Shown here: one piece after another, positions 27,424 through 39,400 of the stretch
How the letters are laid out: every line of letters starts with the position of its first letter
Numbering within the stretch: position 1 is the stretch's first letter
Origin: Hermodice carunculata
Taxonomy: Eukaryota > Annelida > Polychaeta > Eunicida > Amphinomidae
Direction of reading: 5' to 3'
DNA length: 64,000 bases
Assembly (NCBI GenBank): GCA_964020975.1
Contig: OZ026630.1
Coordinates: 60,236,812-60,300,811 of the forward strand
Notes under the pieces: model-generated
What the model was told of the DNA's origin: nothing
Database searches by the model: none
What the model saw: the letters and a program-made list of their open reading frames with translations, nothing else
Translations under genes and position numbers: made by a program

Positions 27424-30337
27424 GAAACAAACAAGAAGGCTGTGTAAACAGCCCATGCTCAGCTGACATAGATATCCATCATACTTGTGGCTCTCTGAAC
27501 TTGTGATAGAACAAAATAGGTTGACACTTATTAAAGGTACATTTCTACTAAGTTTGACATAGTAATCAATAGGAAAGGTGCATTTACTGATAAATACCTA
27601 AATTGAAAAAATTATTAAAAATAAAAAATCCACAGCAGTGCCAGCTACTGAACAACTTTGTTTGACCTTTTCACAAGGAACACATCCACCAAGTTTCAGC
27701 TTAATCTCAGGCACGGTTCTTGAGAAGAAGTTGAAAAAGCGAAAACACACAAAAATTCAATAAAAAAAAAATAAAAAAAATACAGTGCCACCTGGTGAAT
27801 AAATTAAGAACTACGAGTCCCCAGGAGTGTTCCTCTGTGATATCAAAGCAATTGGGTGAGCGGTTTCGGAGAAGATTTTTTACAATTTGTCCAAGAAAAG
27901 AACAAAACAAGAGGGCTATGTGAACAGCCCATGCTCAGCTGACCTACATGTTCTTTACACTTGCAGCTCTGTGAGCTTGGGATGTGATCAAGGTCACCCA
28001 TGTACTGAGTAAGTCGGACCTTTACAGAAGAAGGCCAACATGTGCAACATCAAGGTCCCAGTTAAGGTAGTTCTCAAGTTACAGTGAAGAGTAAAATTCA
28101 TGTATGTTGCACTGTGACCCCAGAAACGAGGTTAAGGTAACTCATGTACTGTCTTAGCATGACCTTCATAGAGAAACATTAACATGTGCAACATCAAGGT
28201 CCTAACACCACTGGAGCATGATCATTTGCACCAAATAGGTAGACACTTATAAAAGGTACATCCCTACTAAGTTGGGCACAAATTGGGCCAAAATTATTCA
28301 AGTTATAACCATTACAAAAATTCCCATTTTAAATTTTCTTATTAAAACTTTTTTAAAGATTTTTTAAAAATAAAAAATCCGAAAATCACTTGAGCGTGAC
28401 TATTTGAACAAACTTGGTAGAGAGACCCACCCATTGACCTGCATAGTAAGCGATAGAAAAGGTGCATTTACCAATAAGTACCCGAATTGAAAAAAAAAAA
28501 TCGTTTAAAATCAGGAATCAAGAGCAGTCCACCTAGTGGACAAATTTGCTTGACCCGTTCACAAGGAACATACCCACAAAGTTTCAACTTAATCCGAAAG
28601 ACGGTTCCGGAGAAGAAGTGACAAGTAACGAAAAAACACAAAAAATGCAGCACCACCTGGTGAACATATTAAAAACTAAGAGTCTCAAGGAGTGTTCTTA
28701 TGTAATATCAAAGCAATTGGGAGACCGGTTGTGGAGGAGAAGGTTTTGTAAGATTTGTCCTAAAAAAAAAAAAACTAAAAAAAAAATGATAAAAGATCAA
28801 AAAATCACTGGAGCGTGACCAATTGAACAAACCTGGTAGAAACACACCCAAGGTACATTGCCACAAAGTTTGAAGTCAATCTGGATGACGGTTTTGCAGA
28901 AAAAGTCGAAAATGTGAATTAGCATTAGAATGCCCATTGACTCACATAGTCATTACCAGGAAAGCTGCATTGACCGATAAGTACCCGAATTGGAAAAAAA
29001 AGTTAAAAATCAGGAATATACAGGAGTGCCACCTAGTGAACAACATTGTTTGACCCTTCCACAAGGTTCAGCGTAATGTGAGGGAGGGTTCTGGAGAAGA
29101 AGTCAAAGAAAGCAATAACACACAAAAATTTATGAAAAATTAGGAAGAAAATGCAGCGCCACCTGATGAACAAATAAGAACTAGGAGTCCCTGAGAGTGT
29201 CCCTGTACGATAATAAAGTACTTTTGGGTGAGCGCTTTTGGAGGAGAAGCTTTTTTAAGATTTGCGCCCAAAAAGAACAAAAAAATCATAAAAAATCCAA
29301 AAATTATTGGAGCATCACTATTTATACAAACGTGGAAGAAACCTAGCCAAGGCACATCCCCACCATGTTTGAAGTGAATTTGGATGGATGAGAGAGGCAG
29401 GGACGGACAGACAACAGACGGTGGGAGGGACAGACAGAAAGACCATAAACGGAGGGACAGACGGACTGTGGACAGAGGGACAGACGGACGATGAATGGCT
29501 GGTCATAACATAAGCTCAGCTGATATAAAAATGCATCAAAAATTCAAAAATCACTGGGGCATGACCATTTTGACAAAGTTGGTAGAGAACCACCAAAGGT
29601 AATGGCTACCAAGTTTGAAGTGAATCTGGTTGATGGATTCGGAGAAGAAGTCGAAAATGTGAATAAGCATTAGAATGCCCAGTGACTTACATAGTGATCA
29701 ATAGGAAAGGTGCATTTAACGGTAAGTACCCAAATTGAAAAAAAAAAATCGTTAAAAATCGGGAATCTACGGCAGTGCCAACCACTGAAGAACTCTGTTA
29801 AACCATTCCAAAAGTCGAAAATAACGAAAACACACACAAAATCATAAAGAAATAGAAAGAAATTGCAGCGCCACTTGGTGAACAAATTCAAAACAAGAAG
29901 TCTCTGGGAGTGTTCCTGTGTGAAATCAAAGCAATTGGGTTAGCGGTTTCGAAGAAGAAATTTTTTTAAGTTTTGACCCAAAAAAGAACAAAAAAAATCA
30001 TAAAAGATAAAAAAAAAAATCACTGGAGCATGACCATTTGAACAAACTTTGTAGACACCCAACTAAGGTACATTGTCCCCAAGTTTGAAGTGAATCTGGA
30101 TGACGGTTTTGGAGAAAAAGTCCAAAATGTGAATCAGGATAAGAATGCCCATTGACTTACATAGTAATCAAAAGCAAAGGTGTATTCAGCGATACGTTCC
30201 CCCATTGAAAATATTGTGAAAAAGTGAGGAATGTACGTGAGTGGCACCTACTGAACAACTTCGTTTGACCATTCCACAAGGAACATATCCGTCAAGGTTC
30301 AGCTTAATGTCAGGGCCAGTTCTGGACACGGACACAC

Positions 30338-30377
<40 letters not shown>

Positions 30378-31248
30378 CATAAATTACAGCGACACTAGGT
30401 GAACAAATTAAGAACAAAGAGTCTCTAGGAGTGTTCCTGTGTGCCATAAAAGCAATTGGTGAGCAGCTTCAGAGAAGGAAAATTTCTAAGATTTGACCCA
30501 AAAAGAACAAAAAAACCACAAAAATCCAAAAATCACTGGCGCATGACCATTTGAACAAAGTTGGTAGATACCTAACCAAGGCACATTGTCCCCAAGTTTG
30601 AAGTGAATCTGGATGACGGTTTTGGAGAAAAGGTCCAAAATATGAATTAGCATTAGAATGCCCATTGACTTACATAGAAATCAATAGCAAAGGTGTATTT
30701 AGCGATAAGTTCCCCGGTTGAAAAAAATGTGAAAAATCAGGAATCCACAGCAGTACCACCGGGTGGACAAATTTTTTTACCCTTCCACAAGGAACATATG
30801 GACCAAGTTTCAGTTTAATCTGAGAGATGGGTCTGGAGAAGAAGTCGAAAATAGCAAAAACACACAAATATAAAAAAAAAATTCAGAAAATTGCAGCGCC
30901 CCTTGGTGAACAAATTAAGAACTAGGTCCCTAGGAGTGTTCTTGTGTGATATCAAAGGAATTGGGTGAGCAGTTTTGGAGAAGATTTCTGAAGATTTGCC
31001 CCCAAAAGAACAGAAAAATTCATTAAAAAAATCCAAAAATCACTGGAACGTGACTATTTGAACAAACTTGTTAGAGACCTACTCAAGGCACATCTCCACC
31101 AAGTCTGAAGTGAATTAAGCTGACGGTTTTTGACAAAAATTCGAAAATTGTGGACGATGAACGGACGGAAGGACGACGGATGGATGTATAACGGACGACA
31201 GACCCTCACAAAAGCTCAGCTGACTGACAAGTCACCTGAGCTAAAATA
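27424..31248 (+). repeat. dispersed non-coding element with ~0.5-kb higher-order tandem units
   Basis: A start signature ACAAGAGGGCTATGTGAACA + GCCCATGCTCAGCTGACC at 27908 has a GGGCT/AGCCC mini-hairpin. A related start is at 27430. The body repeats a unit of about 500 bp, marked by AAATCACTGGAGC.TGACCAT at about 28383, 28801, 29300, 29545, 30015, 30525 and 31035. Each full unit holds three related sub-units built around CCACCAAGTTTGAAGTGAAT...GACGGTTTTGGAGAAGAAGT. The 3' end (31210-31248) is a hairpin: AGCTCAGCTGACT - GACA - AGTCACCTGAGCT. A (CA)n run sits at 30337-30372 and ACGGACAGACGG-type repeats at 29395-29490. No protein is encoded. Confidence 0.8.
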
Positions 31249-33692
31249 ACAGTAGCACCAACTGCTGAATAAACTTGATATGAATTATGTCCACGTACAT
31301 TTATTTCCACCATTTGTTGAAGTCTAAGCGGCATTTAGGAAAAGGAAAATTTGACAAAAACACATAAAATTCATTACAAGAAATTGCGCCATCCAATGAA
31401 GATCTGATGTTGTTCGTGTGTGATTTTTAAGCAATTTATCAAGTGGCTCCCAACAAAAGTTGTTGTTTATTTATACAAAACGATTTTGCCACGAAAAGAG
31501 AAAATCCTGAGAAATATCACAGTACTAGGTATTGGAAAGTATGGTACAAACATACCCAAGGTGCATCCCTACCACGTCTTAAGATACTATGACCAGCAGT
31601 TCTTGCGAATGCTATGTACGTATATTTACACTAGAATTGCTGGACTAACCTTGTTAACACACTTTAATTGTACATGACATTATTTTTTGAGAAAGGTACA
31701 CACATTCACTTACGCCCGAATTCCCGGACTAATCTTGCTAACATGCTGTCAATTAAACATGACAAAGGAAGTCAGTAACGGCAACACCGATCAACAGACA
31801 AATATGACAATGACTTACTTAAAACCATAATTACAAACGCTTATTAAAACATAAAAATGTTTAGGCGAGTAACAAGAAGTTTAACTTCTTTAGTTTTCAG
31901 TGGTCATTGGTGTGTAATACCATCTGATACGAATAGTATATTTATGTAAATTTGCAATTGGACGGGGATATTACTAACTCACAGAAGTTTCAATCCCCAA
32001 TATGAACTGTCCATATTTGATTGCATCATTGGGCGGCATTAATAAAATTCAAATGTTCTTACATTTTGGTCTCAACACGACAGTCAGCCATCTTAGCCAA
32101 AAATCAATCCCATAATATAACTGAAAGCATTGTCCTCAAAGGCAAATTATCAACATTTCAATTGACTGCTAAATTACACTGTTTAAAACTGTTTTACTGA
32201 TAGTATCTGGGCAATGACTATTACACTGGTGACACGTTATTAGTTTAAACACAGGTCACAGAAGTTTGTCATCATTGTAAAATAAACCTTGAGAGGTTGC
32301 TATGTCATCACTGATGCATTATAGGATATACCACTACTCCCAAGTCCACAATGTACGTAACACCTAGACCTAACATTATCTAACATAATTTTTACATCAA
32401 AATATTTCCATCTTGAAGGTAATGTCCAACCAGTTTTGGGTAATTTTGTTCGTTTTGATATATTGGGGCATTATGGTAGAATATATATTGTCCATTAGTT
32501 GTCCAAATTTGGTTGTTCTTGTGTCAATACAATCAGAAAAAAATAAGAAAATACTTTTAATGCTTACATGGTAGTTAATGGATACTTTTAGCCTGTTAAT
32601 CTTGATTACATACATATTATAGGTATTTGCACCAAAATGTCCCGTTCATGTGAATATTTCTCTAAAACTATTAATCTGATTTTGATCAAGTAAAAACTGA
32701 TTTACTCTGAAAATTCTTTATGGCAAATGAGTATTAGGGATTTTCGAAAAAATGAACAGTTGTAAATGTGTGTCAAAAATGAAGATTCCAGCAACTTTCT
32801 CAATTTTTACAAAACCAGACATATTCCAGTTTTGTATCACAATTATAAAAACAGATGCAGTTAAGAAAAATCACTAATAAAGTTTTGTAGATACATACAT
32901 TGACATTATATTAGCACAAATTTGATCATTTTATCAGCAATATTTTTCACGAAACACCCAATAACGTACAAAAACACATTTTTACTCAAAACACTTGTGT
33001 CTATACAACTTCGCATGTAGAGTTCCATCTTTAGTGGCGACAATTTCTAAAAAGACTTGTGGTCAATTAAGTCTTACAGGTTTATCATATAGGAAAGCAT
33101 ATTTCTGTGATATTTGGTCCAAAAGTGAAATCACTCCGCCGGGTTGGATATTACCTTAACAAGTTTTTTATAAGAACATGTTCGGAGTGGGCTTTTTTCG
33201 GCTTTCAGATACATTCTTACAAAGTTTGATGCTAGAATTAGGCAGCCACCACTTAAATCAAAAAGAAAAAATATGTTCACACGTGTCCCTTTGTGATTTA
33301 GAGGTAATGTGCCCATACCAGCAGTGTGAGGTAAGATGACTTCTGAAGAATGTGCCCAAAGGCATAAGAACAAACTTTCTGGAAAATCTAAAAAATTACC
33401 ATTAAATTGCCTACTGTAGAGACTAGGAAGCGAGAAAGGTACATCCACATCAAGTTTGAAGAAGGTCCGTTGAACGGGTCTTGAGAAATTGAAATGCTGG
33501 TAGGCAGATGAGTGAAATGACCCCTAAACTACGGACAGAGGGGCATCACGCAAGATCAGCCGAGTTCAGAACATCACACCGATGTCATTAGAACATAAGA
33601 GTTGGACCGCTTCTGGCTGGGGTTTTCTAGTTTCTTTTCGCTGGACTGCAAGTTTTCCCTTGAAGACCAAATGCACATAACATATCGAGGAC
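31249..33692. other. no gene recognised
   Basis: AT-rich and free of microsatellites. A short degraded piece of the 27-31 kb repeat family occurs at about 33435-33560. A 105-residue minus-strand frame at 33131-33448 has no recognisable domain. Confidence 0.45.
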
Positions 33693-36426
33693 CAACGTCC
33701 TAGTGAAAATACTTTATTGACTATACAATATGAAACCGATTACCTGTCTTGCTTAGGTGAAGGCAAGAGCCAGAAATGACACAATACTGATCACCTTTAC
33801 GAGATCGGTGCACTAAATTATGTCCCATTAAAATGCGCGTAAACGTCTGCATAACGACGTTAAAATTTCATACACATCTGTTGTAGCTGTACGATTGAAA
33901 ATGATACATTGTGCATATTATAATGTAACAATAATGGAAAATCAAGTTTTAATATTCAACAGGCACTTAGTGGGAGATCTTGTTTTCTCTACATTGTAAT
34001 GAATGTCAAAACACAGGATCCAAGGAATAGAAGAAAATAATGTGCATATTTTTATGGTATAGCATTTTTTCTCATTACGCAAATACACTGTACATGAACC
34101 TGGAATGCTCTAATTATGAACAAACAGCCTCTCTGATATCAAGCACCCCATGTCTGCATATAGAATCTTCTTTGTTAATATACTATAAATACAAATGGCA
34201 GTGATTATATACAGTGCTAAAAATTGAATGTTTCCATTTTAGTCAAACTAAAACCTTAAAAATGCACCTATTGCTGAGCTCAACATAGTAAAAGGGGTAT
34301 AGCTAACTCCGCTAACGTAAGCCAATGCAGCTAAACAATGTCTAAAAACTCGGCATCACACGGAATCAACCCACTTCACGAGTGCATATCCCTTTTTATT
34401 CATATTGGTGTAAATAAAGCTTTCAATTCGTTGAAAGTTCAACATTTCTTACGGGAAAAGTTTCTGAGGCCCATAAAAATGTAAAAACAGATTACTCGTG
34501 TCTACTGGAGTTAAATGTCGCCATTCTATTGGTCACATATTTGGACAATCAACTTACATACATAGTAAAATGGCAAATGCTTCCCCTTTGTTTCACTTTT
34601 ATTTACAAATTGCCAACCCTTACAGCATCTGCTCTTCATGCTTGGCGAATATTTATAAAATGGTGTAGAAATATCCTGAATAAACATATGTGCACATATT
34701 GAATTTCTATAGCATGCATCAACGGCCACAAGCAAACAATAATGAAGCGGCTAACGTTCCATGTGATTTGCTCCGCTCTTTTACTTTTAGTTAAGCCGCA
34801 AACGTCTTTAGCCTCAAAATTATTTAACAGCGTATTTTCATTGGCAAACAAACTTTTGCCAGAATGACCTATGCTTTTATGAAATAAATGAATATGATGC
34901 TATGATGAATTCCGATGACTGTGAGCTCGCCTGGACAAAACAATACTGTAATGCCAAGAAACTACTTTTGTAAACAACTGTTCAGAAGTCACATTACAAA
35001 TGTGCTGTTGTATGTGGAGCTTACCGCAAGCGTTTCTGTGCGTCCAAACTATATCACAAACGTTGTCTCAAGTGTCAAAATACAGTTCAAGCATTGTCTG
35101 GTTTGTCCAAAACTATAATATGGAGACTTCCGTACGTGCACATTACGACACTGAACACACTTTGTAATCCTTGAACTTACTCCCAGTATGAACATTTCAA
35201 TTGAGCATTGAGGTATCACATGCATTGTTATATAAACTACACGTAGCCTGCTGGTTGGCCAATATGAACTGGAGGAAACGGGGATACTTCAATGCTTCTG
35301 TTTGTAATGACGAAAGCAGGGCAACAGTGTCCATTTCACTCCTACTGTCTGCAGTTTGGTGATCCGTCCATAAATTGGAACATTCAGATGTCTGTTTCCT
35401 TTGACTGCAAAGACAGAGCAAACATTTTGTGAGAGGCGTGCCTATAAATGCGTCAGTGACACTCATACTAAAGATGAATATTGTACCGCGATTTGAACGT
35501 GCTTCGTTCTTTTGGAAAACGCATGCCATGCTAATAATCACCTCTTATCCAAGAAGGGACTCGGTCGGCACCTTCCTGGTCAGGCGTGGCATACATGTTG
35601 CAACTTTCCTCAAAGACTGTTTTTTTACCAAGCAGGTGCATGTATACGCTCCTAACATGTGTCTCTGTGGTTGCTTTTAACGTACCATATTTTATTGTGC
35701 GAGTTGAGAACAGGACATCGCCCTTTACAAGTCTTTTCGCATTACAAAGTAAAAATAAGTGGACAAAAAGGCGTCATTGTAATTTCCCTATTGAAAGTTT
35801 TGGAATGACCTGAACTGGTTCTCAATCGATTAAACATAATAATGCAGGCTTTTCCTTGAAAGATACACGATGTTATGTGCTAAGAATCAGAATTTACTAC
35901 CGACGATCAGGCATTATTCAGAGATTAATACCAAACCGGTTTAGCAGGCCAGGAAAGGTTGAGTTATATGTTCACAGTGATGACCAACATGTGGTAAACA
36001 ATGGTGAACATTAAACGAGTACTTCGGTTTATACTCACCAAGGCATCTGTTAGCATGACTTGAAAGAACGAATACAAACTTGGAACACTAAATACCCAAA
36101 GCCATAACCCAGGTAAGCAGACAAACGTTTAAAAACCATATTCACCACTGATGATTCATGCTGTGTAACAGCGCACAAACATTTTGCAACTGTAAACATT
36201 TGCAAACTGTTACCATGCCTTATGATAATAAAACAGAAAAATGAGCATTAGAATATCAAATGCGGTAGCCATACTTTATAATAAAAGAGAAGATGAACAT
36301 TCGAATATAAAATGAAGTAAATTATATAGTCTCTATTTGCAGCTTGCTGAAGCCAAGGATCATAAATATTCAACTGCTGTTAGCTAGTCATACACCCAGC
36401 CAACAATTGGCAGTTGTTACTCACTG
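33693..36426 (-). other. probable 3' UTR of the ankyrin-MAGUK gene
   Basis: The minus-strand stop at 36427 is followed by about 2.7 kb without microsatellites or LINEs. It ends at a canonical AATAAA (plus-strand TTTATT at 33713-33718) with a GU-rich stretch just beyond (TTGGTCCTCGATATGTTATG). An earlier AATAAA lies at about 35690. Two Pumilio-type TGTANATA sites occur on the minus strand (34206-34213 and 34600-34607). Open frames within this stretch, such as 35197-35541, look incidental. Its extent is inferred, not demonstrated. Confidence 0.5.
33713..33718 (-). terminator. candidate poly(A) signal AATAAA
   Basis: AATAAAG on the minus strand is followed within 30 bases by T/GT-rich sequence. 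It is the most distal good signal before repeats reappear. Confidence 0.5.
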
Positions 36427-39400
36427 TTAGTTGTCATGATGAGCTGTTATGTCAGTGATGTTATTCAAAGTAAGTGCACGATTCTCCTGTCTCGTGGGTA
36501 AAACAGCAATGCTTGAAGTATCTCCCAAAGACCTACATCGTTTCACATGGTTCATGATCCATCGTGGCAAAATGTCGTCAATGCTATTTTCAATATTTGG
36601 TTGTCTTTCCAAATCGCATACAAGTGTCTCTACCTCAGCTGTGGTGTATTCATTTCTGAGAAAATTTCTTACTAAATCCTGCCAGTTTTTATCAGCCCGA
36701 ACTTTAACGATTTGTAAACCATCATTGCTTACCTGGAGATTGACTCGGGATCGCGCAGTTTGCCCTGCCACGCTTGGATGTATTTGCTGCGTTGCTGACT
36801 GACGTCGTGGCTTTTGCTGCTTCTGACTTTGTTTTGCAGGTGGTGGTGGTGGCTGCTCAGGCGGACGTTGATTACTGTTCTGACGTTGTAATGGCCTTCC
36901 ATAGGACACTGCTTGATTGGTTGCGGATTCAGGTTGTTGGGCCTGAGGACGTGTATTTTTTTGTTGGTATATTTGATGCTTCTGGCGTTGCAGCCCATGC
37001 AGAGGATCAGGTGGTGGATTCTTTGGAGGTCCCGGTCTTGCTTGTTGCTGGTTAAACTGTATATATGGATTCTGTTCTTGGGCACCAGCTGAATTCTTCC
37101 TTAATTTTCTTCGAGCATTATCCTTATCCCCATATCCATTCTGGTTCTCAATGCCCTGATTGCTTTCGCTGCTGATGGAATAGGAAGATTCCGAAGAATT
37201 CCTATTCTTAAGAATAGATTTTGGAACTTTCTCATTTTGGTCTGGTGGCGATAGGCCTATTTGTTTATTCCTCATCAATGGCCCACGACCAGCATCCATG
37301 TAGGAAAGAATATTCACCGCATTGTGTTTCTTTTTCTCATAATTATTATTTTCAGGTATTACTTGTTCTTCATTGTCTGAAGCTTTTGTTGGCGTAGAAT
37401 GAGAGAGAAAATAACCATCATAGGTCAAAACTGTTTTTCCACGTCGAACACCAACATCAGGAGACTCAAAACCAGCCTCTTCATCTTTCTCCTGGGGTGA
37501 TTCTCCTGCATGTCTCATTAGCAGCTGCTCTAGCTTCTTGGGAATATTACCTTGTGTTTGCGTTGGCTCTTCTGGATTCTCATTAGGAATATGTAGAAGT
37601 TCTGTGGACCTAGACCTGTTTTGCAACCTTCTACTCTCAACAACGGGTGACATATCAACAACTGCTATTTCATCTACTGGTTCTTCTGGTGCTTGAACCC
37701 AAACGGGTTGATTCTGTATGCGTCCAATAGTGTCCTTCAGTAAAGAGAACCAGCTGTTACCTGCAGAAAATGACACAGTGGCAGTGAACAAGTGAGAGAA
37801 ATGTTTTTCAAAGGTATGCGCCTCCTCAAAAAGCTGTGCAGAACGTTTATCAAAGTTGGGCGCCAATGAAGTACGCACTTGTTTAATTACATGTTTATTG
37901 TCAGCACTTAAGTATATCACTATGGGTTGCAACTTTGATTCATTCAGAAGATACTGCACAAACTTTGGGCCAACAATCAATACACAGTGTTTGTCTTTGG
38001 CAGAAATTCGCCGAATGGTTTCCACTCGACCCATGAGACGAATTTCCTCAGCAGCATCGGGGGCTGATGGCATTTCAACCTCTGGGGGTGGAGCTTCAAA
38101 TGCGACAGAATCTTCTATAAGTCGCTCTCTCACTGAATCTGCGAACAGTCCTAGTAGTACAATTGGGCGAGTACTACCAGGCGACTGTTGTACTACTTTT
38201 TCGTATGATTTTACATTTGTAATGGTTTTCTTGTTTTGGTCTTCTTTCTCTTTATCCCTGTTCAGTTTCTCCAAGGACTTTGACCGACGGAGACTTCTTC
38301 GAAGAAACCCTCCCCTCTGTTCTTTGTCAAGTGTCTTTTGTTGAAGAACTTGCTGAGATTTGACCTGAGCAAAAGCCAACTGCTCTGCACGTTGATGGTT
38401 TGGTATAAGTCCATGTTGTTTCTCGTCTGGTCGTGCATTGACTTTGAATGCTTTCCATGATCCCATCTTTCCCTCAGGCAGAGTATCACAAACTGACATA
38501 ATATCACCAGCTTTAAATCCCATTTCTCCTCCTCTTGGGTTTTCGTATGTAAAATAAGCTCGTATGTAGAAGGAATCACCCATACCAGCATTATCAAGTA
38601 TACCATCATAGCGATCCTTCCTGTAACGTACAATCATTCTCACTTGTCCCTGCAAACCCATAAGTAACAAGGTTGCTTCCTCTTTTGTTTTTCCTTTCAT
38701 TGACTGTTCATTCACTTGTAGAATTTGGTCTCCCTCAAGGAGCCCTTTTTGCTCTGCATCACTTCCTGGATGAATACGATGAACAAAAATCCCATCTGAA
38801 TTCCCTCCAGTCACTGTAATGGGCATTTTCCCATTATTGTTAAAAATTAGCTTTCTGTGGTCAAAATCTTTCTTCCTTCTTTCATGTATTATCTCCTTAT
38901 CTCCAATAGTCACTTTTTTGACAGAAGGTTGATCATTATGTTGAGTTTGTTGATGTACATAGTTTTGATCATAGTTGTTGGCTGTGTTGATGTTATGAAG
39001 TTCCTTTCTGTTTTGATTTGTTGGGTTCCTTGCAGGCAGTGGGGGTACCTGGGGAATGGTTATAGGTACTGGCTGTTGAGGAGGCCCATGTGAAGTGTCA
39101 ATTGCAACAGGACATTCCTCTTGTGTTAGCCCACTAGGAGGCTGTTCTTGTTGTTCTGGTATAGAATCGCCATTACTTTCTGCATCTATACTATCCAAAT
39201 CACTGTACGACATTTTTCTGACTATTTTCTCTTCTATGTTTGCAGGAGAAGCAGTACTTACTTCCTTGATGGATTTGTGAAATTTATATTCTTTAGCCAC
39301 TGACTTTGCCACAGGCTCTAAGAAACGATCTTCTATTTCCTTTGCACCTGGCATAGCCACAAATCGTCCATTATTTATAGAAGGACTCTGGCTTTCGTTC

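Noticed and set aside
27424-31248. CRISPR-like regular repeats
   Set aside because: The units are long, diverged and contiguous in animal DNA. There are no short identical repeats with unique spacers.
33131-33448. 105-residue minus-strand frame
   Set aside because: It has no domain, and it overlaps a decayed fragment of the dispersed repeat family.
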